Positions 10,784-23,930 of a DNA stretch of 64,000 nt are shown one piece after another (within the stretch, counting starts at the first letter, position 1; each line of letters opens with the position of its first letter). Below the pieces are notes generated by a model, which had not been told where the DNA came from, made no database searches, and worked only from the letters and a program-made list of their open reading frames with translations. Both the position numbers and the translations under genes were made by a program. This stretch comes from Brasenia schreberi. Its lineage: Eukaryota > Streptophyta > Magnoliopsida > Nymphaeales > Cabombaceae. Location: positions 8,577,001 through 8,641,000 of the forward strand of contig JAYKKT010000055.1 of assembly GCA_036023115.1 (NCBI GenBank), written 5' to 3'.

Positions 10784-13700
10784 GTCATTCGAGACAAATG
10801 AATTGACATACTGATTTTCCTCCCACTTTTTTGTTTTTTTAGTAATGTCATGTCATGATTGTTATTGCAATCATTATCTGTTGTGTGTTTTTTTTTTACC
10901 TACACAACAATCAAACATATCTCAAACTCATATTTGAAACATGTTTTGAGAAAAGATCCTCTGTTATACCGTTAATCAAGGAGTGTGCCAACATATCATG
11001 AGTTGGCATGTATGAGATGAATATTTCCTTTCTCATAACCATATCATGAACATATGGTATTTAACCATTATATGCTTGCTTTTTGAGTTGTCAACTTCAC
11101 TCTTGACTATAATAATTGCTGCATTGTTGTCACAGTAAATGATAACTAGCTTGACAGTTATTTTCAGCTTCAAATCTCGTATGAAGTGGCTTATCCAAAC
11201 ATCACTTATTGTAGTCATACATCAAGCCACATACTCAACTTCCTGTGTATGCAATATTATATAGCCTTGTTTCTTACATGACCAATAAATAAGTCCACCA
11301 TCAAATAAGAATATTTTTCCCGAGGTTGATTTGTTGTTATCTTTGTTCCCAACAAAGTCAGCATTTGAGTATCCTACCACTTTCACTTCATCTGTTTGAA
11401 AACACAATTTCGAGTCTTTTGTCCATTTGAGATATCTTAGAACCCTTTTTACAATTATCCAATGCAGTCATCTAGGATTACTTTGATATCTACTCACAAG
11501 ACCAACAACGAAACTAATATCAGGTCTTGTACATAACATAACATACATAAAGCTACCCACAGCTTGTACATAACGAACGTTAAGCTTATTGTCTCCTTCA
11601 CCGGAACAATTAGCCTTACTCAGTTTAACCCCTTTTACAATGAATATAATAGCAAACTTATATTCACCCATTTTGAATTTCTTCAGGATATAGTCAATAT
11701 ATCTCTCTTAACTTAGGCATAAGAGTTTAGATTCTCTATCTCAAGAAATCTTTATATCGAGGATATAGGATGTTTTCCCATATCCTTCGAGTTGTTACAT
11801 ATACATGATTTCAACTAAATCTCTATTTAAAAAAGTTGTCTTTACATCTAACTCATGTAAGTCCAAATCATAATATGCAGATATTGTGAGGATTATTTTT
11901 ATGGATGCAAATTTTGTAACAGGGGAATATGTCTCAACATAATCTATCCATTTCTTTCACGAGAAACCCTTTCCAACCAAACTCACTTTAAACTTGTCGA
12001 TTAAACTATCGACCTTATATTTCTTTTTAAGAACCATTTACAACCTATGACTTTTCTTCTTTTTAGTAAATCAGTCAGTTCTCATACTTGGTTTTTCTCA
12101 ATGAATTCAATTTTCTCAAGCATGACTTTCTCTAAGTTTGTTGCTTCCGATGAGTTTATAGCTTGCTGATAAGTCAAGTTATTAGTCAACTCATATAAAT
12201 CTACCGAATTACACATTTCTTTTGTAAGATAAGTGTGATAATCTTTTAAGTAAGACGGTGTAACCCTAAGCCTTTTATGTCTACTTAAAGTTTTGGTTGT
12301 TGGAGGAAGGTCTTGTATGAATTTGAATGATTATTGATCTAGATCTACTAGATCGTCAATATACTCATCATTATTTTCTAAGATATCATTCTTAGCATCT
12401 TCGAAGAATTCAACATCTTTGCTCTCTGTCAATACATGGTCCTTATAATAAAACTGATATCTCTTTGAGCCTTTATGATATCCGATAAATATACATTTGA
12501 AGGACCTGTTGTCTAGCATATCTCTAGTCTGATAAAGGATCTTTATATGACCAATAGATCTCTACTTCTTAAGATGACCTATGTTGTGTTTTCTTTTAAA
12601 CTACATCTCATATGGTATAATGAATACATCTTTACAGGGTACTCTATTCAGTAAGCATACCGTTGTACTTACTATTTCTCCTCAAAATATCCTTGGTAGA
12701 AAAACATCTATTAACATCGACCTTGTCATGTTTAGTAAGGTCCTATTGTATCTTTCATCTATACCATTTTGTTGAGGTGTCTTGGGCATTGTATTTTGCT
12801 TTGAGATATCAAAGTCTTTACAGAATTCTAAAATTCTTTAGAGGTATATTCTCTACCTCTATCTAATCTTAAGACTTTGATTAAATGCCCTAATTGATTT
12901 TCAACTTCCTACATATATTCTTTAAATGCTTAAAGTGCCTTAGATTTATGTGCTAAAATATATATATATATATATATGTATATCTCGAGTAATCATTGAT
13001 AAAGATTATGAAATAAACATTTCTTTGATGTGACCTTACTCTAAAGGGTTCACATAAATCAGTGTAAATGACTTTCAACTGGATTGTTGCCCTTGTGTAT
13101 TTGAAAAAAACTTTTCTCGTTATTTTTCCTTATATACAAGCTTCACACTTGCTGAAAGTGTTTTCCTCAAATCTTGGTAGTAAGTCAATGTTGGATAATT
13201 TCCTCAAATTTTTCAGACTTATATGCCCAAGACGTTTATGTCATATATTCATATCAACATTAAAGGCACAATCAATCTAAGTAGAAGAACTTTCATTTTT
13301 TTAACTTTTAATTTGAACAATTCATGTTTAACATCAAATTCTCCAAAGAAAAATGCACGCTCGTGTTTTCCCATAGTCATCTTGCTAGGAACAAACCTAA
13401 CCTCAAAACCTTTCTTCACTAAGGCAAGGACTGAAATCATATCGCGTCTTATAGATGACATAATCAATATATCAGTTAATACAACCGGTGTGTCTTATAC
13501 AAAAATTTTAAATGACCTAATATCCAAAATATTCGAGAAAGTATTATTTCTCATTTACACTCGATGTTCTCTTGGTTTGTACTCCTTTAGGTTCATTGTC
13601 CCTTCCTTGGTGTTCGAGATACTTTTGATCGTTCTTGAATCAATCCACCAACCAGTGATCGGGCAGTCCATGTAAAGACATTTCGATATCACACAGATTA

Positions 13701-14642
13701 TGTTCTACTTCTCCAATTATCCGTATTATGGGTTGTTTCCTCTACTCTTCTTATTGCGGTAATATCTCTTTTAGTGTCTCATCTTTTCACAGCTGAAACA
13801 CTTGACCCGAGAAGTAGTTTCATGTGTTTTCTTATATGATTGATCGCCCTTTTTGTTATTTTTGTCAAACTTTTTGTTTGGTTTATTTCTCTTTTGGTTG
13901 TGTTTAGAGCTAGACCCTATCTTATCTTATACTACTAGCAATTTTTCTTTTCTATTTTTATTCATGTGTTCTTGCTCAATTTCTAGTTTCATGGGCAATT
14001 CAAAAGGTTGATTTCAGACCATAGTCTAAGAACAGTGGTGACCATGTTCATTGATGGGGGAAGATTGTTCAGTATGGTGGATATCTGCATCGATTTGAAG
14101 ATTACTGATTTTGCCACAACTAGATCTTTTGCCATTACCAACATGTGGTTTACATATTACACTACATTATCTCCTTCTTTTATTTTGTAGGAGTTATATT
14201 TTTGTAACAACAATTGAACATGTAATTTGACAATTATATCAGATTTAATTGTTATAGAGTTGAACAACTCTTTCGCAGTCTCGAATTCTTCGAAGACCCT
14301 AATCAGTTTACCTTCATGTACGTCAACATGATCATTCTTGCTATTATGTCATCTTTAAGAAATATTTTTATATTTCTCTTTATTGCTCTGTGGCTTGTGG
14401 TGGTGGTGGAAACACTGTTTCCTTTAAAACATACATTATACCTTCAAGTGTTAGAGTCAGTAATATTCTTCTCTTTCATGTTTAGATTGTTTAGTTTTCT
14501 ATCTTTACCAGTTTCAACACACATATTTTGGAGTTCATTTTATGTGTTTGCAAATTTCACAAATAGACGGTCTAAAAGAAAACATTTACCAAGTAACAAA
14601 CCAGAGAGCATAATTTTAATTAACATGATGCATAATATCTGA
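10784..14642 (-). pseudogene. Decayed Ty1/copia gag-pol (minus strand)
   Basis: Reading right to left, the order is gag, then a nucleocapsid zinc knuckle starting CFSCEK (about 13770-13800), then a protease remnant around GWWIDSRT where functional copies have D-S-G. A pre-integrase stretch follows (FVPSKMTMGKHERAFFFGEFDVKHELFKL at 13249-13467, quoted only to mark its place), then the integrase C-terminal LDNRSFKCIFIGYHKGSK (12331-12519). Next come the reverse transcriptase tail SYMYVMLCTRPDIS-like (11468-11671) and RNase H with VVGYSNADFVGNKDNN and a SCKKQGYI stretch (11222-11407). Many stops and frameshifts separate these blocks, so it is not coding. Confidence 0.88.
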
Positions 14643-15652
14643 ATACTGAACTGAAAATAACTCATGGTTATATTGTAAAAACAAGATAGGATAATTCTTT
14701 CATTTTTCCAAAAAATTCTTGCCTTTGATAATTTTTCAAAACACCAGGGATAAAATAGTAATTTTATCTATTCATCCGGTTATGTAATTTTCCAAAAAGA
14801 CGAAGGACAGAATAGTAAAATTGGTATTTTTTTGAGAAATTCATTACTGATCGGAGGTAAATACATAATTTTGCCCCTTAGTCCGTATAATTTTCACAAA
14901 AAATAGGACAATTTTCTCTTTTGATACAATGGCGGTATTGTAATATTTTTATCCAATAAGGATAGGAAAGTAATTCAATCTCTCAATTTTTTGTAATTTT
15001 CATAAACTACAAGAGGGTAAAACAAACTTTTCACCCGCTTGAGGGTAAAATTATCTTTTTATTTAAAAATATTTGGATATTTTGGTAATTTTACTCGGTA
15101 GTTTGTAATTTTAAAAAACCATTCAGGACATAATGGACTTTTCAGTCTACTGCTCGAGGTGGTTTTTAAGGTTGCCGCCTCTCCTCCGTCGCTTCCTGGC
15201 TGGTTTGTGGCCTCCTCTAATTCCTCTTCTCGTTTGGTTGGCCTACGTCTACCTGAGATTTCCTCCGACTAGCCTTCGACTGCCTCTGTTTCCTCTTATC
15301 TTGTAGCCTTAGGCCCGCAACTTCCTAAGATTCCCTTTCGCCTGGCCTCAGGCCCCCGAGATTTGCCTCTGGCTTGCATGCTGGTTACCCGAGTTTTCCC
15401 TTTCGGCTGGTTTCAACTCGTTAGAGTTTGCCTCTAGTTTGCCTTTCGATCGCTTGGGTTTTCTCTTTCGATTTTGTAACTTTTTTCGGTTGTCTTGCTG
15501 ACTTGCTTTTTGACTTTCTCGGGCCACAAACTATGGTTTTCGACAGTTTAACGGTAGGGATGTTCTTTTGTGTTGTTTATTTATTTATTTTCTTCTTCTC
15601 CCATTTGTTTTGTAAAGAACTAAATATGTACCTGTTTTGCAGGATGAATGAG
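14643..15652 (-). other. Leader / 5' internal region of the copia element
   Basis: It lies between the primer-binding site and gag. The part at 14640-15130 is AT-rich with loose repeats of a TAAAATAGTAATTTTA-like motif. The part at 15165-15480 is pyrimidine-rich with loose repeats of CCTTTCG-CTGG. No ORF is credible. An unrelated insertion within it cannot be excluded. Confidence 0.4.
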
Positions 15653-15664
15653 GCCCTGATACCA
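15653..15664 (-). other. Primer-binding site (initiator tRNA-Met type)
   Basis: The minus strand reads TGGTATCAGGGC, one base from the canonical plant copia site TGGTATCAGAGC. It directly follows the LTR end, as expected. Confidence 0.85.
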
Positions 15665-15665
15665 A

Positions 15666-16100
15666 TGTTGAACTCCTGGTGGGCTATCTCGGCATCCTCT
15701 GCAACTTCTGGTTGTCTTCTACTAGGTACACAACAACAACTCGGTCTGTGAAGAAGAAAACATGAAATAACAGGTACAAATGTTTGCTTTTGAGGTTTCC
15801 TCACAATAGGATTTTCCTCAGAGGGTTTCACTTCATGTTTTTCACACTCTCTTGATATCTGTGTTGCTCTCTATTTATAGAGTAGCGCCTGCTCCTGAAC
15901 CCCTCAGATTCTCTACTGGGCTTTCCTCTCCTAGAGCCCTTATCCAGTTTGTTACAGATGAGCACTATAATTGACCGGCTGTTACGGTTTGTTATGGTTG
16001 TTACAACCCATTTCCCGCAACCTTTCCACAGATAGCGGTTGGATGGTCAGTCCAACCATTTCTGTGTGGAGTTACCGAGAATGGTCACCTTATCTTCACA
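15666..16100 (-). repeat. 5' LTR of the copia element
   Basis: It is 435 bp and starts TGTGAAGATAAGG and ends GTTCAACA on the minus strand (TG...CA ends), directly before the primer-binding site. A TATA box (TATAAATA, minus strand, 15872-15879) gives the expected promoter. No target duplication could be matched because the other end is eroded. Confidence 0.85.
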
Positions 16101-17260
16101 TTCCAAACCGGACATGTCAAACTGTAATTGTACTTTCCTCTCATATATTTTTTGTCTATTAAAATCTGCATTAATTCTTTGTAACAATATTTGTTTTATT
16201 TACGCGGAGAAGATAACAAACCTATCCTTTTTCTTTGTGCCAAAAGTTATGATACCATACTATTTATGAATTAGCTACTTACTGTCATATTTGAACCTGA
16301 ATCAACTTAAGATCCATATCTAGTATCATTAGAAGCTTGCTCATGAGATCCATACCAGTATCCATTTCTTACGCTTGTGCACTAAAACTGTTCAAGTACA
16401 CTCCTATCTCACTTGCCTAAGAAAGTTTTTTTCTTTCTTTCTAAAACACCAGTAGAAGCCCAAAAAGACCCTTGTAATTCAGTTCAAGCCGAGCCACCCA
16501 CTTTGGGGGTAAAGCTCTCCTAGCACTGGTTTTCTCGGCCACTTGCAAGACTCGAAAATGAGACCTTGCTTAGGTTTGTGAGTCTTTTTCATTTTTTTTT
16601 TAAAGTTAGGGATAATAAGTCTCCTTCTTACAACTTGGTGCACTTCAGTATTGAACTTCTCAAATTCCATGCTCTACCTGAACTCACCTTGTAAAAAAGA
16701 TGTACCATGTAAGAGGTCATGTACCATATTCACGTTAGATCACATTTATTTGGTCAATTTAAGTTATGACAACATAAGATACTTGATTCATATAATGTAT
16801 ATGTTGGACCATAAATTGTTGAATAAATTCAACAGGCTTAGGAAAATATTTTAAAAAAATGTCATATGCCTGGCTTTCATGACCAGAAAACCAAACTGAA
16901 CGTAGCATATTTATAAAAGTCGAGCTCAGATGGTTTAGCGAATCTAACAAGAACAAGCCAATTCCTATTTATGGGACATATTCCAAAATCTAGAACCATA
17001 CCGTTGAGGCATTCTGAGATGGAATTTCTTCCAAAGCACATAACTAAACCTAGAATGTGAGAACTCAAAACGGCTTTATGCAAAGAGTGTGTTTGTGCGC
17101 ATGCACACAAGCACAAGAATGCCACATCTTCGTGTTTGGATCCACTGGAAATGTTTGGGGCTTTCTAGTTCCTAGAGTTCCAAATTTAAGCAGTGTGACA
17201 GGTACTTATTGTGCTGTGAACTCGAAATTGGGTGCACAAAAACGGGTCATTACTTGCACC
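16101..17260. other. Intergenic DNA without a recognised gene
   Basis: Only short unsupported ORFs occur here. A stretch at about 16470-16560 resembles a tRNA-derived SINE head but is too diverged to define. Confidence 0.4.
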
Positions 17261-17262
17261 TA

Positions 17263-17375
17263 GAGCTTTAATTCAACGGCAGGATTGGCGTTGGTGGCGA
17301 GTTCGACTCTGAGAGGATGCATGTGTAGGTGGGTCTGTTAGACTTCAGCCTCCTCTTGTAACAACAATCCAAAAA
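17263..17375 (+). mobile_element. tRNA-derived SINE-like sequence
   Basis: It has a tRNA-like head with an A-box-like GCTTTAATTCAACGGCAGG and a B-box-like GCGAGTTCGACTC. It is followed by a short body ending CCTCTTGTAACAA and an A-rich run. The body and tail match the sequence at 45700-45825, supporting one SINE family. Confidence 0.6.
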
Positions 17376-17392
17376 AAAAAAGGGCCACCACA

Positions 17393-17516
17393 CTCAGACC
17401 GTTGGTTCAACCGGCGGGGTGCTCTACGTCCTTATTGGAGGGTGAGAGAGTTCGAGCCACCGGGGGGTGTAGACATGGCTTTGGCCTCCAATTAAGAACA
17501 AATAAAAAGGAAAAGA
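17393..17516 (+). mobile_element. Second tRNA-derived SINE-like sequence
   Basis: It has a tRNA-like head (GTTGGTTCAACCGGCGGGGTGC...) with the B-box-like GAGAGTTCGAGCC, a body with GGCTTTGGCCT and an A-rich tail. It lies in the same orientation as and directly after the SINE at 17263. The body resembles that at 35385-35500. Confidence 0.5.
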
Positions 17517-17560
17517 AAAGACTACTACGTAGACCAAAAGTAGAAAACAAATTTATAAAT

Positions 17561-17634
17561 TGGCATCGCCCGGCCTTGAATCGGAGACCTTCAGTGTGTT
17601 AGACTGCCATGATAACCAACTACACCACAACACC
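17561..17634 (-). tRNA. tRNA-Val(AAC)-like gene, probably degenerate
   Basis: A 74-nt minus-strand segment folds as a tRNA. The acceptor stem GGTGTTG/CGATGCC pairs throughout with three G-U pairs. The D-arm region is GTGTAGTTGGTTA. The anticodon loop CTAACAC gives anticodon AAC (Val). The 3' end is GCCA and a T-run follows. Defects are a G-A mismatch at the top of the anticodon stem and a T arm GATTCAA in place of GGTTCGA, with the conserved 53-61 pair lost. It may be a decayed nuclear tRNA gene or a tRNA pseudogene. The setting next to SINEs fits pol III-derived debris. Confidence 0.6.
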
Positions 17635-17919
17635 TTTGTGTCAAAGCAGGCGTAACAAAACTTCCAAACTCAAAGAAGACTGCATGTAGGCAGGGATTTG
17701 AATATATCTGATTTCCATAAATTATTATCTGAAATATACTTTATCTACATATAGGTGAATAAGATAGCTAGGTTGCTTCAAGAGTTTCTCGATCTTAGTT
17801 TTTGGATCCAATTTTGTGGCTGTTGGGTCTCACTTTGAATTGCGAAACGTCCATGATAAGGTGTCACCTTACCTCATATGGGGGCATATATAATTGGTTC
17901 CAAAGAAAAATATTATGGT

Positions 17920-17975
17920 TAATCATCATTATCAAGCCTACTCCCAAACTAAGTGGGGTCGGCTCTCGCGAGAGT
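17920..17975 (-). repeat. Short LINE/SINE 3'-tail fragment
   Basis: The + strand reads CAAGCCTACTCCCAAACTAAGTGGGGTCGGCT, similar to the terminal sequence of the RTE LINEs here (AAGCC...CCCATACTAGACGGGGTCGGCT at 41453-41482) and to the tail of plant Au-type SINEs. It is isolated, with no body attached. Confidence 0.55.
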
Positions 17976-18017
17976 GCGATGATGGCTTTGTAAGAGTTGG
18001 CTCATATTATAATATTG

Positions 18018-18080
18018 TTTTTGGCAGCTTGGGTTGCCTTTGCTGCATGTTGGCTTGGGTTAATCGTGTGTTGCAATTTT
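18018..18080 (+). repeat. Left remnant of a tandem unit split by a copia insertion
   Basis: The sequence GCTTGGGTTGCCTTT...TTAATCGTGTGTTGCAAT matches 24010-24067 on the far side of the copia element at 18092-23922. See the repeat at 23931-24160. Confidence 0.7.
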
Positions 18081-18091
18081 AGGGTACAAAT

Positions 18092-18768
18092 TATTGGTAA
18101 AAATGTAGACATACATGCATAATAACATAATATGCAACAAATGTAAACATGTTTCAATTATAAACAACAGTAGTAGATCCAAAATAAGGCATAATCAAGG
18201 CATACGAAAAACAAAAGCAGAAGCAAAATCAGTAACTTATCTTTGCAAGTCACCCTTGCAGACTTGCCTTAGAGAAATCAGCGTCTGCTGTGAGTACGTA
18301 TGATACTTGTGCCTTCCTCATAGGATAAAATGTACACACAACCCGAAGAGCACGTACCTTGCTTCGAGTCAACCTCGACCATACCTCATCCTGTATTATC
18401 CGAAACCGCCTCACTTTATTCGGAATCTGTATCATCTTATCCCTATCCATGACCGTGAAAACTTTTCACCGTTAGATTAAAAGTTTTTTGTACAAAAAGA
18501 TAGATCAAGACCCAAGTCATAAGCCATAAGCCCAAGCATGGCCCGGCCCGACCTAACACGTAGCTCTTTAAACTAAGGTTTATGAGCTAACAAATATATA
18601 AAAGGACATGCGGGTTTGTCACATCAATTAATATGGGACTAAACTTTGTCTTCTCTTGATCATTTTTTGTAAAAGTCCTTCATATGTTACTTTTACAGTT
18701 TAGGACTTTTACATATATTAATTAAATATATAGGAATACCAACATGCATTAAATGCACATTAAATCCA
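18092..18768 (-). repeat. 3' LTR of copia element (minus strand)
   Basis: It aligns along its length with 23123-23922 in the same orientation. Shared blocks include CATACATGCATAATAACATAAT, GTAGGATAAAATG-ACACA, AATATATAAAAGGACATGC and ACTTTTACATATATTAATTAA. It is shorter than the other LTR by roughly 120 bp. A GTGGGGA-type purine tract on the minus strand directly precedes it. Divergence between the LTRs is considerable, so this is an old insertion. Confidence 0.85.
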
Positions 18769-21700
18769 ATAATCCCCACAAAGTCCTTTAAGTGTAAAAG
18801 TATCATTTTAATCCAACCATCATATTATGCTTTCAGTAATGGTACCTTCCAGTTTAAACCGTTACCTGAGTTATCCAATATTATCCTTATAGGAACTAGG
18901 CGAAAATATGTCTATTGGTAACAACATAATAAAAGGCTATGGTGTGATTTGTAGGGGTAATGCATTAATGGTCATGCATCCATATCTTATATTATGATTG
19001 ACTTCAAGGAATAACCCAATTTCTCTACTGCGGTAACACAATATCAATCACTTAACTGGACATCTCAAAGGATGCACTGCTAGCATTGTGTCTTATGACT
19101 CAATCTCATTTAGAGAATAATCTCTTGCTAAAATTGTAGTCATGATACTTTAGGTTTACATTGAATAAACATACAAATATTAGAAGTATCACATAATAGA
19201 AAGTATCATCCTATTCACCCAACAATTTGTTACCACCACATTGAACTTAATTCGTGAGATCTCTACTCAGTTATGTTGGATTACTATTACTTGTGAATAA
19301 ATCGTGGGTTTTAGTCCCATCCTCAACCTTGATTTCTCAATCAAGGCTACTAATAGACCTTTAGTCAAAAGATTAGTTGTGTTATCTTTCGATCCAACAA
19401 AATTTATAACCATGACTCCATCAGACACAAGAGCCCTTACAAACTTTAGTCTAACTTGGATCTGTCTCAGTTGCTTTTGGTTATACTAGGAACTACTGAT
19501 CTTAGAAATTTTAGTTATTCTATAATAGTGTATTGAAATTGCAAGAAGCGACTTCTTTACCATATAGGTAAACTGGACATAAGTATCTTAAGCCATTCAA
19601 CTTTCAATCCGGTCTCATCCAAAGCACATTGTTTTGCCTCAAAGGTAGAATGAGCTAAAATAGTTTGTTTCTTAGAGTTTCAAGTGACAGTGATCACCCA
19701 CAAGAAACACATATTCAGTGACCCCGTTACTCCTAGAATTCTTTGTTATTCAACTAGCATCACTAAATCCTATGAGAACCGAAGGATGTTTACCGTAATG
19801 TAGTCCAAGGAAAATCGTTTCCTTCAGATAGCGAAGTCTTTATCTAGAGCACTTCCTAATAGGTTCTATCTGTACAACTCGTGTATCTACTCAACTTACA
19901 CACAATAAATGCAATATCTAGTAGTGTACAGTTAGCTAGATACATCAGTTACACCCATAATCTCAAACTTATTACATAAGAATGACTTAGTCTCATTTAC
20001 TATTCTCATATCACAACCAAACAACAATATATTATCTACATATAGGAAAAGAATGATGAAAGCATTATTGATCGACTTTCAATAGACACACTTATCATAA
20101 TCATTAGAAATGAAGTCAAAAGATGGTATTACATAATCAAAATTTTCATGCAATTGTTTAGGTGCTTGTTTCAAACTATATAATGATTTAACAAACTTAC
20201 ACACCTTAGACTCATTGACACAAGCCACAAATCCCTCTGGTTGATCCACATAAATTTTCTCATAGAGGTCACCATATAGGAAGGTAGTCTTTTGATGGAT
20301 TGTGAGGTCATATATGAAAGTCAGTGTTATAAGCACTTGGATGATGGTCATTCGAAAAATTGGAGAATTGGTATCAAAGTAATATATTCCTTTCTTTTGC
20401 GTATATCTCTTAGCAATAAATCTGGTCTTGTACTTACTAATTGCTATGTCTGCATTTAGTTTTTTCTTAAAGATCCACTTGCAATCCACAATATAACAAC
20501 AACGAGGTAAATGCACTAATTCCCAAGTACCATTGAAAAGGATTGACTGGATTTCATCGTTAATGGCTTTTTTCTAAAACTTAACCTCGGGTGAGGTCAT
20601 ATCCTGTTGAAAGGAGATAAGATCATTCTCGACATTGAAAGTAACAAAGTCACTTCCAAAGTCCTTTGATATCCTATGTCGTTTACTTCTCTTTTGTTCA
20701 GTTATTTTCTTAGAGTTATCTGATCTGGAAACAACACAATCAGGGTCACCCTACATTTGTCATCCTTTCCACATAATTGGTAATAAAAATCAAAATCTCT
20801 AGAAGATACACTTTGGGGAACTCCAGTCTTCATGAGAAGCATATTGTCAAAGAATGTAGCATCATTGAGCTCAACAATTGTATTAACGTTTATGCTAGAA
20901 ATATCAGATCTAATGATCAAGAATCTGTGCATCTAGCTTATCTCCACCTAACCCAAAAATAAAACATAAATTATTTTAGGTCCCAATTTTTTTTTTTTTG
21001 TGTTGAGGGATGAATACTTTTGCAAGACATCCTACACTTTGAGATATTTGAGACTCGTATTTCGACCCTCCTAAAGCTTAAAAAGACCACTTTCCTTATG
21101 TTTATGGGGAACTCTATTCATAATATGACAAACCATATTCAAAGCTTTCCCCATGTAGGTAGGTAACCCAGAATTTTAAAGTAAAACATTAACCATACCC
21201 CACAGGGTTTTATCTTTCCTTTCAGCTATCCCAATAGACTAAGGAGAATACGGAGTAGTAACCTCATGAACAATACCGTTGTTTTGACAGTATTCTTGAA
21301 AAAGATTTGAGGTGTAATCCCCTCCCTATCATACCTTAATCGTTTAAGTACCTTGCATGTTTAAGTTTGTGCTTCATTTTTAAATATTTGAAACTTTTCT
21401 AAAATTTCATCTTTACTTTTAAGTAAGTAAATATAACAGTATCTAATGCAATAATCAATAAACATGATAAAATATATTTTTTATCTCTTGTAGTCATTAC
21501 ACAAATATCAGTGTGCACCAAATCCAAAATCTCAGATTTTCTTTCAACCGTATGAAAATATTTCTTAGGTTGCTTCTCTTACACACATATACCACATTTG
21601 TGTTTTCTATCTATGACAATTTTAGGGGTAAGATTTAAATTCATCATTCTTTTCATGAACTCAAGGTTTATATGACCCTATCTAGTATGTCATACATCAT

Positions 21701-23122
21701 ATGATTCAACATTGTACATTAAAGAAGAAGAAGCAGAAGTAAATACTTTATTATCATTAAAATTCATACAAGAATCAATAATTGGTTCTACATGAATTTT
21801 AAACAGATCCTCTACATCATACAAATAACCCTTCCCAAAGAAATAACCAGTACTAAGTTGTGTAATAACGACTTTATTACATTTGCAATCTAACTTTAAT
21901 CACTCCATAACTAAAGCAGAACCAATGATAATATTTCAACGAATCGTTGGAATGTGTCTAACTCCCTTAAGAGTTAGAACAACTCCCTTAAGAATTAGAA
22001 CATTTCTCGAAGGAAACTTTAAGTCCACATGCCCTTCGTCCTTGACTTTAACAGTCGAATGAACTCCTAAGAACACTGTGCGCCCATAAACGACCTAGTA
22101 AGACACAAACAGATACTGATCAACACATACATTCATATTAGCCCAAGTGTCTACTATCCACTATTGTGGCTGGTAAATAGAAAGAAAATGGGATTTAAGG
22201 GATAAATACTTGTCACTAGTAGGAGTAGTGGTCACTACCATATTGACCATAACTCATTCACCGATCATTGGTTTCTGCCATGTTGACCATAACTCCTTCA
22301 GCGGTCATAGGTTTCTTGGCTTTCTTGGAGGAACAATCTCTCGCCTAATAATCAACCTTACCATAAAGCCAACATGGTTTATTTTGGATCTTGACTTTTG
22401 GTTTATCCTTTGACTGTTTTCCTTTAGGATCACTAGGTTGTTTCTTTTGGACCGTTAGGTTAACCCTAGAGGTGTTGTCTATAGACATAACGAGTTTTTG
22501 ACTTCTATGATATTCCTCTATTGCTATGTCTACCATTAGATCATGAAGGGTTATCTTACCCTTGTTATGCTTGAAATCTAAGTTAAAACCCTCCTAAGGC
22601 TTAGGAAATTTCTCTATAATAGATATAACAATAAACTTGTCAGGAAGTTCCAATTAAGCTTCCTTCAAACCATAGCATAAAAACTAAAACTCGTGGGCCT
22701 GTTCGGTCACAGATTTCTCCTCTACTATTTGATATTTAAGGAACTTGACCACATAATATTTTCAAGACTAAGGTCTTTAGTATTGTATTTTCGATCCAAG
22801 GCAGTCCACATATCTTTCATTATCGTGAAAGAGAAATAATTATATACATCAAATAAAGTATTTGACAGCGGCACAGAATGTCCTTATCTTTTAACTCAAT
22901 GATTTTATCCGAGCTTTTAGGGTCAATATCATCGGGTAGGAGACAATCCGACTTGATGTACAAATATAACCCTAACATGGTTAACCAAATTTTCATACGC
23001 TATTGTCAACGTTTAAAATGTGGATTAACAAACTTTTCCAGCATTAAGGTGAAGTTGATCTTAGGTTGGAGGATAACAATGGTAGAGATATTTACTACGG
23101 TAAAAACTTATTTATCTAAGAT
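18769..23122 (-). pseudogene. Decayed Ty1/copia gag-pol between two LTRs
   Basis: Copia domains occur in order on the minus strand. These are gag with a lysine-rich stretch and a knuckle-like KPCWLYGK segment (22345-22536), integrase fragments (about 21900-20600), and the reverse transcriptase block at 20516-20079 with CKWIFKKKLN, FLYGDLYEKIYVDQPEGFV and VKSLYSLKQAPKQ. Weak RNase H traces lie at about 19740-19480. Stops and frameshifts are frequent, so no protein is expected. No clear initiator tRNA primer-binding site is visible next to the LTR. Confidence 0.88.
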
Positions 23123-23922
23123 TGTTAGTAAAAACCATAGATATACATGCATAATAACATAATATACAACAAATATAAACATGCCCTAATCATAAACAAC
23201 AGTCGTAGATTCAAAATATGTCATCATCAAGTTGTACGAAAAACAAAAGCAAAAGCAAAATCAATAACTTATCTGTGCTAGTTACCCTTACGAACTTATC
23301 CTAGGACCTGTGTCTTTCTCGTAGGATAAAATGCACACATAACTTGAAGAACACGTACGTGGCTTCAAGTCGACCTTGAACACACCTCAGTCGCTTATGA
23401 CCGTAACAGAAAAAGAGACCATCCACGAGCACATGGACAATAGCAACAGCACAGATAGAGAGGCATAACTACAAGAGATGAAAAGAAAGAGAGAGAGATT
23501 ATGTGTTTAGTGAGGACCCCTAATCACCTATTTATAGGTGTGTGTGGATTACGGATCGTGGATTCAATCCTAACGACACACCACTTTATCCTCAATTGTC
23601 TCGTCTTATCTGAAACTGCCCAACCTTATCAAAAGTTTTTCGTGCAAAAAGATAGATTAAGATCGAAACCACAAGCTCGACCCGACATGTGTATGGTATA
23701 ACATGTGCTCCTCAAGCTCTTTGAACTAAGGTTCATGAACTACCAAATATATAAAAGGACATGCAGGTTTGTCACATCCATCAATTTATGGGAGTAAACT
23801 TTGTCTCATCTTCATCATCTTTTGCAAAAGTCACTCATATATTATTTTTTACACTTTAGGACTTTTACATATATTAATTAAATATATAGAGATCCAACAT
23901 CCATTAAATGACATTAAATCCA
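23123..23922 (-). repeat. 5' LTR of copia element (minus strand)
   Basis: It is 800 bp and pairs with 18092-18768. On the minus strand it carries CTTTTATATATTTGG, a plausible TATA region. It contains about 120 bp absent from the other LTR (around 23395-23520, including a GAGAGAGAGA run). A related LTR lies in the opposite orientation at 58797-59300. Confidence 0.85.
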
Positions 23923-23930
23923 AAACATAC

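Noticed and set aside
13223..13675. 150-codon plus-strand ORF
   Set aside because: It is antisense to the copia pre-integrase and protease region.
15428..15751. 107-codon hydrophobic ORF
   Set aside because: It crosses the copia leader, primer-binding site and LTR boundary, so it cannot be a host gene.
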